Part shown: positions 6,840 through 9,916 of the stretch, piece by piece
Position numbering within the stretch: position 1 is the stretch's first letter
Layout: each line of letters starts with the position of its first letter
Assembly (NCBI GenBank): GCA_022842085.1
Contig: JALHQF010000016.1
Location: 1 to 9,916 of the forward strand
DNA: 9,916 nt
Origin: Patescibacteria group bacterium
GTDB lineage: Bacteria > Patescibacteriota > UBA1384 > CAILIB01
Reading direction: 5' to 3'
Notes under the pieces: model-generated
What the model was told of the DNA's origin: nothing
The model's database searches: none
What the model saw: only the letters and a program-made list of their open reading frames with translations
Translations under genes and position numbers: made by a program

Positions 6840-7632
6840 CAAGTCCCTTTGATGTGTAGTCGGTAACAGCGTTGTAGTACCGTACGCTGCCGTTTGCCAG
6901 AATCACCGCGTGCCGGCGCACCGTTACGCCGCCTACAACTGCCGTAGCATCAACTACCACCTCACCGTTTCCAATCACTACTGGCCAGAGTGGACTACCA
7001 CCAAATGTCACTAAGGGCGTAGATGGGGCCTGGTTGTGGGTGAGATTGAAACGAATGTAGCCACCGCTTGGGAAGGTAATCGGACCAATCTGACCAACAA
7101 TTGTCTGCGTGGCTCCACAAGTTGTTGGGGTTGGGCAGAGCGCGTAGCTACCTGAAGCACCGGCTACATTCAGGACGAGGTTTGAAGCAGTTACCGGTAC
7201 GAACACTGGAGTACTCGAGGGAAATACGCGCGCCGGAAGGACAAAGCGCGCACTGCTGGACTGGGTATACTCGGCACGGTGTCGAACGGCGAGTCGGTAT
7301 ACCGGACAGTTGGTATCAACTACCGCACCCGTCGTAGCTGCAACCCGCGTAACGCAGTTTGAACCAGGTGCAAAACCACCTACGAAGGGAACGAGTGTAT
7401 ACCCGGGCTCACCGTCAGCAGGTTGGCCATACTCGGCGAGTGGGTTACGGCTCACCCACGCCAACCCCTCTTGAATAGCTGCATCCACCATCCAGCCTGC
7501 CGTAGTTGTTGCCTCGCTCACACCGGAAGCTCGGTTGGCTATGAGCGTTGAACGAAGTGCAACGCCAAGTGCTGCACTGAGCGCTGTGGCGAGGAGAACA
7601 ACGGAGATAAGAGCGATACCTTGGCGTTTCAT
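6814..7632 (-). CDS. PilX/GspK-like minor pilin
   Basis: From the ATG at 7632, one base after the preceding stop, the protein has 272 residues. It begins MKRQG followed by IALISVVLLATALSAALGVAL (5-27), a prepilin-type signal with cleavage expected after Gly5. The mature position 5 is Ser instead of the usual Glu, the hallmark of GspK and PilX, the subunits thought to cap the pilus tip. An amphipathic helix continues to about residue 62, followed by a beta-rich, Ser/Thr/Gly/Pro-rich domain with four cysteines (93, 109, 166, 172). It is the largest of the four minor pilins here and the last in the series, as GspK is in type II secretion operons. A longer in-frame ORF starting at 7653 would add seven residues inside the previous gene and spoil the signal. 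Identity of the globular domain is unknown. Confidence 0.8.
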   Translation of the reverse strand: MKRQGIALISVVLLATALSAALGVALRSTLIANRASGVSEATTTAGWMVDAAIQEGLAWVSRNPLAEYGQPADGEPGYTLVPFVGGFAPGSNCVTRVAATTGAVVDTNCPVYRLAVRHRAEYTQSSSARFVLPARVFPSSTPVFVPVTASNLVLNVAGASGSYALCPTPTTCGATQTIVGQIGPITFPSGGYIRFNLTHNQAPSTPLVTFGGSPLWPVVIGNGEVVVDATAVVGGVTVRRHAVILANGSVRYYNAVTDYTSKGLGDPANPIR

Positions 7633-7633
7633 C

Positions 7634-8398
7634 TTAGTCGAGTTGCTGGACACCGATTGCAGGGCCAGAGGAAATGCTTCCTACAGAAGTCATGGAGGTG
7701 AAGGGATCATCAGGTATTGGCTCAACCTCTTGGAACGTTCCACCCGCACCGGAAATGATGACGGCTGTGGACGGAGTTGTGGCTGTAGTGGTAGTACTTG
7801 TCGCTGCAGAACTCGTGGACGTTGCACTAAAGCTTGCCGCATCTCTTCCAACCGTAGCAACCGCTGACCCCACGACTGGAGTAGCAGGACGTGAAACCCG
7901 CACCTCACCGCCCGAACGTAGCCCAAGGGTAACCTTTACCAAGCTCTGACTCCCTGTTTGCAAGAGCTCTGCTTGCCATGTGGTTGCAACAAGATCAGGG
8001 CTCGTGACACTAGATCCTGTTGAAACGCCCGTGTAACCAACGGCAACTCCTGCCTGGGTGCAGCCAGTTACCTGGCCAGAACCGCGGCCGCTCGCGGTAA
8101 ACTTTTTGACGATTCCCACCCCGTCGTCGAGGCAGTAAATCTCGTACCCACCCACCGTAAGGTGCAGCACTCCACGACCACCGGTGAGTGAGCTAACCTG
8201 GGCAGCCGAAGAGACTGCGATACGGTCTTGCATGAGTACGAGGGTACGGTCAACTTCCGCCGAAGCGCGCTGGGTTGCCATCTCTCGACCACCACCCTGG
8301 CTCACCGAGCTGAGTGACGACACCACAATACCCGCAAGTACTGCAGTAAGAGCCGCGGCTACGACAACTTCGACAAGGGTAAAGGCAGAGCGGTTCAT
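7634..8398 (-). CDS. PilW/GspJ-like minor pilin with Ser/Thr-rich linker
   Basis: This is a 254-residue prepilin with signal MNRSA and then FTLVEVVVAAALTAVLAGIVV (6-26); cleavage is expected after Ala5, and Glu10 is the mature Glu5 needed for assembly. The helix continues through REMATQRASAEVDRTLVLMQDRI (38-60), where the TLVLMQDRIAVS portion resembles the region following the helix in GspJ and PilW. A beta-rich domain with Cys89 and Cys113 follows. Residues 189-211 are almost only Ser, Thr and Ala, a flexible linker, and lead into an acidic segment (EVEPIPDDP, 224-232) and the end. The third position in the four-gene pilin series also suits GspJ/PilW. The start overlaps the preceding stop as ATGA, so the two are probably translationally coupled. 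Confidence 0.8.
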   Translation of the reverse strand: MNRSAFTLVEVVVAAALTAVLAGIVVSSLSSVSQGGGREMATQRASAEVDRTLVLMQDRIAVSSAAQVSSLTGGRGVLHLTVGGYEIYCLDDGVGIVKKFTASGRGSGQVTGCTQAGVAVGYTGVSTGSSVTSPDLVATTWQAELLQTGSQSLVKVTLGLRSGGEVRVSRPATPVVGSAVATVGRDAASFSATSTSSAATSTTTTATTPSTAVIISGAGGTFQEVEPIPDDPFTSMTSVGSISSGPAIGVQQLD

Positions 8399-9030
8399 CG
8401 GAATGCGTCGGTAAAGCGTGTAGTCACGGTGCGACGGATACTGCGCTGATTATGGAGCTCGATCGTAACGCTCACATCGTACACTGTCCCAAACGTTGGG
8501 GTACTTACCGGGGTAATGGTTACGAAGCGACGATAGAGTAACCACTCGGGATCGTCTGCTGCTACTACACGCGGCGATCCTTCGGGTGACAAGTTGCTGA
8601 CCAGCGCACCCGTAGCTGCAGTAGTGCGCCTTACGAGCACGAGCTCGCCAGAGGTAGGCTGCCCTGTGGTCATCTGAGTAGAAAGTGTCTCGCCCGATTG
8701 AGTGGCAGCTGCGGCGAGAACGGTAAGGCAACCGCTTCCGCTCCCCTGCCTACACCAAGCCACCGTGTTACCTATACGATACGGTACGAGCGTTTGCTGG
8801 CCACTAGCGGAAAGGCCAAGGGCGCTTGCCAGCGTCCCAATGCTCCCCCTTTGTGTGGCTTGCATCGCGCTGATGACCTCATCCGCCACCCTAACCATGT
8901 GGAGCGACTGCTCGCTCTGGCGAGCGCTCTTCTCGATACTGCGGGCAGTTGCAACGGCTGCACCTAGGAGTACGAGGGCAATACCAAGTGCAACAATTGT
9001 TTCGATAAGGGTGAGGGCCGGGCGCTTCAT
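8395..9030 (-). CDS. PilV/GspI-like minor pilin
   Basis: The 211-residue prepilin starts MKRPA and then LTLIETIVALGIALVLLGAAV (6-26). Cleavage is expected after Ala5, and Glu10 gives the conserved mature Glu5. The TLIETIVAL wording is typical of GspI/PilV. The amphipathic helix runs on through RSIEKSARQSEQSLHMVRVADEV (30-52), then a mixed beta domain with Cys93 and Cys101 only eight residues apart, which could form a small disulfide loop. The second place in the series fits GspI. Both ends overlap the neighbouring pilin genes by four bases (ATGA), a sign that the products are made in fixed ratio. The C-terminal domain gives no specific functional clue. Confidence 0.8.
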   Translation of the reverse strand: MKRPALTLIETIVALGIALVLLGAAVATARSIEKSARQSEQSLHMVRVADEVISAMQATQRGSIGTLASALGLSASGQQTLVPYRIGNTVAWCRQGSGSGCLTVLAAAATQSGETLSTQMTTGQPTSGELVLVRRTTAATGALVSNLSPEGSPRVVAADDPEWLLYRRFVTITPVSTPTFGTVYDVSVTIELHNQRSIRRTVTTRFTDAFR

Positions 9031-9590
9031 TGTGTGGGAGCTGCAATGGTAAACCGCGCTGGACCACCCGCGGCTGGAATCGTGAGAACTCCAACGAAGC
9101 GCGGATCCTGGAGGCTCGCGAGTTGGAAAGTCGCCCGCTCTGGGAGAGCAATTCCGGAGCCATCTGGTGCCTCCACCGTCTGCGAACCGGCAGAAACCGC
9201 TACGAGTACCCCCTCAAACTGATTGCTATACACGAGGGTAAGCTCACCTGATCCGCTCGCCGAAATTGACTCCGTCTGGGCCAGCTGGGTTTGGGCTGTG
9301 GGGCTCGACTGGTAGGCCGCCTGAAGAGTACCGCCGGCCGCAACCCCCCATGGCGTACAGGCAACCGTGGTGCCACTTACGCTCATCCTCGCCACACCGT
9401 ACTGGTAGGGTGTACGCACTCCGCGTTGAAGACGAGCCTGCTCTGCGCATTCACTCAGCTTCGTGAGATTGCTGAGCAGCTCTTCACGTGCACCATACGA
9501 ACCAAGCCTCGCAATGGCAACCGCCGAAATGAGGGTTACGAGGGCCACGGCAACCACAACTTCGATGATGGTGAATGCGGAACGCTGCAT
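9027..9590 (-). CDS. FimT/FimU/GspH-like minor pilin
   Basis: From the ATG at 9590 this is a 187-residue prepilin: MQRSA, then FTIIEVVVAVALVTLISAVAI (6-26), with cleavage expected after Ala5 and Glu10 as mature Glu5. The segment NLTKLSECAEQARLQRGVRTPYQYGV (41-66) resembles the helix end and first strands of GspH/FimT/FimU, where such a basic AR-x-R stretch precedes the beta sandwich. Cys48 and Cys78 could pair. The first position among the four minor pilins is where GspH/FimU usually sits. An ATG three codons upstream (9599) is possible but places three residues before the normal QRSAFT signal. A longer in-frame ORF to 9653 would read through two hairpins and is unlikely. No Shine-Dalgarno sequence precedes the chosen start; the transcript may be leaderless. 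Confidence 0.8.
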   Translation of the reverse strand: MQRSAFTIIEVVVAVALVTLISAVAIARLGSYGAREELLSNLTKLSECAEQARLQRGVRTPYQYGVARMSVSGTTVACTPWGVAAGGTLQAAYQSSPTAQTQLAQTESISASGSGELTLVYSNQFEGVLVAVSAGSQTVEAPDGSGIALPERATFQLASLQDPRFVGVLTIPAAGGPARFTIAAPTQ

Positions 9591-9597
9591 TGGGTAC

Positions 9598-9606
9598 ATT
9601 GTACCA
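9598..9606 (-). promoter_or_regulatory. Possible extended -10 promoter element for the minor pilin genes
   Basis: On the minus strand TGGTACAAT matches the extended -10 consensus TGnTATAAT with one mismatch. Seven bases separate it from the A of the ATG at 9590, so transcription would start at or next to the start codon and give a leaderless message. No -35 hexamer is recognisable at the right distance, which extended -10 promoters can tolerate. A motif of this length can occur by chance, so this is a tentative call. Confidence 0.3.
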
Positions 9607-9615
9607 CCATTCAGT

Positions 9616-9629
9616 TTCGCATACGCGAA
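9616..9629. repeat. Short inverted repeat TTCGC-N4-GCGAA
   Basis: TTCGC (9616-9620) and GCGAA (9625-9629) form a 5-bp stem around a 4-base loop. It abuts the stronger hairpin at 9630-9649 and lies 10 bases upstream of the possible extended -10 element. It could be an operator half-site pair or a second small RNA stem. I cannot choose between these from sequence. Confidence 0.4.
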
Positions 9630-9649
9630 GTGCCAGCAGAAGCTGGCAC
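9630..9649 (-). other. Perfect 8-bp hairpin downstream of the pilin-like gene
   Basis: GTGCCAGC and GCTGGCAC are a perfect 8-bp inverted repeat with a 4-base loop (TTCT on the minus strand), starting 16 bases after the stop of the upstream pilin-like gene. No U tract follows, so it is not a standard intrinsic terminator. It is well placed to stabilise the 3' end of the pilin mRNA, to attenuate read-through into the minor pilin genes, or to act as a processing site. Its existence is seen directly; its role is inferred. Confidence 0.55.
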
Positions 9650-9665
9650 CCACGCCTAGGCTAAC

Positions 9666-9916
9666 CTAAGAGCAAACGCCCGCAGTAATGTTGATGGTTG
9701 CAGCTGAACCGTTCCCAGAGCTTCCGTTATTCACGAAGAACGAGGTGTCAGTTACACCACCACTACCACTCACCACTGAAGTTGCGATGCAGTAGTTAAC
9801 TGCGCCTGGTGCCGTGAAGTCGGTTGCAACTGGCGCAGCAGTAAGCTGGGTTCCACTGGTACCGTAGCGGTAGGTGTGGCTACTGCTTGGGGTACGATCG
9901 ATGTTAATCGGGTAAC
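9666..9916 (-). CDS. Pilin-like protein, C-terminal fragment
   Basis: The last 82 codons of a gene that begins beyond the right edge are visible; it stops with TAG at 9666-9668. The fragment starts YPINIDRTPSSSHTYRYG, reminiscent of the YP...Y-Y-x-S pattern in the globular domain of type IV pilins, and it is rich in Ser, Thr, Gly, Ala and Val. Two cysteines (visible residues 42 and 81) could form the C-terminal disulfide loop common in pilins, the second lying one residue from the end in GVCS. The signal region is not in the window, so membership rests on composition and on the four prepilin genes that follow directly. It may be the major pilin of the same system or a fifth minor pilin. Confidence 0.6.
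   Translation of the reverse strand, partial: YPINIDRTPSSSHTYRYGTSGTQLTAAPVATDFTAPGAVNYCIATSVVSGSGGVTDTSFFVNNGSSGNGSAATINITAGVCS

Noticed and set aside
2785..9030. Possible UGA recoding as in Gracilibacteria or SR1.
   Set aside because: TGA ends ileS, rodA, rsmH and two pilin genes exactly where the protein families end or where ATGA overlaps occur, and no in-frame TGA interrupts a conserved domain.
1..9916. Hidden defence system, CRISPR array, insertion sequence, tRNA or toxin-antitoxin pair.
   Set aside because: The window is fully occupied by the genes described; I found no repeat-spacer pattern, transposase, cloverleaf or small gene pair.

Overview
Every gene I can support in this window reads on the minus strand, so transcription runs from the right end to the left end. 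From about position 440 to the right end the proteins look like those of a Patescibacteria (Candidate Phyla Radiation) bacterium. NusG, SecE and the type 2 IleRS have the sequence character of that group, the genes overlap or nearly abut, and Shine-Dalgarno sequences are almost absent. TGA works as a normal stop (ileS, rodA, rsmH and two pilin genes), so this is not a UGA-recoded lineage. A 240-base sample of nusG (481-720) is about 57% G+C by hand count. The phylum is inferred from sequence character and was not tested with a tree.

Region by region, in transcription order. (1) 9916-9666: the C-terminal end of a pilin-like protein. (2) 9665-9591: a short gap with two abutting hairpins and a possible extended -10 element. 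(3) 9590-6814: four overlapping or abutting prepilin genes whose order and features match the minor-pilin cassette GspH-I-J-K / FimU(FimT)-PilV-PilW-PilX. (4) 6839-5937: rsmH, the 16S rRNA C1402 N4-methyltransferase. (5) 5923-5513: a small RNase HI. (6) 5559-2785: a type 2 isoleucyl-tRNA synthetase with an altered HIGH motif. (7) 2788-1667: rodA, a peptidoglycan polymerase. (8) 1604-442: rplU, secE and nusG, almost without gaps.

The leftmost ~433 bases differ. They hold a complete DUF4295 gene and the start of ftsY, an adjacent pair characteristic of Bacteroidota, with an intrinsic-terminator-like hairpin between them, at about 43% G+C. Only 8 bases separate the nusG stop from the DUF4295 start. 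The most economical reading is an artificial join (assembly or amplification chimera) or, less likely, a real transfer. FtsY and DUF4295 should not be credited to the same organism until this is tested.

Functionally, the main block combines a surface pilus tip module with translation (rsmH, ileS, rplU), cell-wall elongation (rodA), secretion (secE) and transcription elongation (nusG). The minor pilins would be exported through a Sec channel, processed by a prepilin peptidase and assembled by a pilus machine; apart from secE, none of that machinery is in this window. I see no tRNA, rRNA, CRISPR, insertion sequence or defence system, and no stretch over 300 bases lacks a gene.
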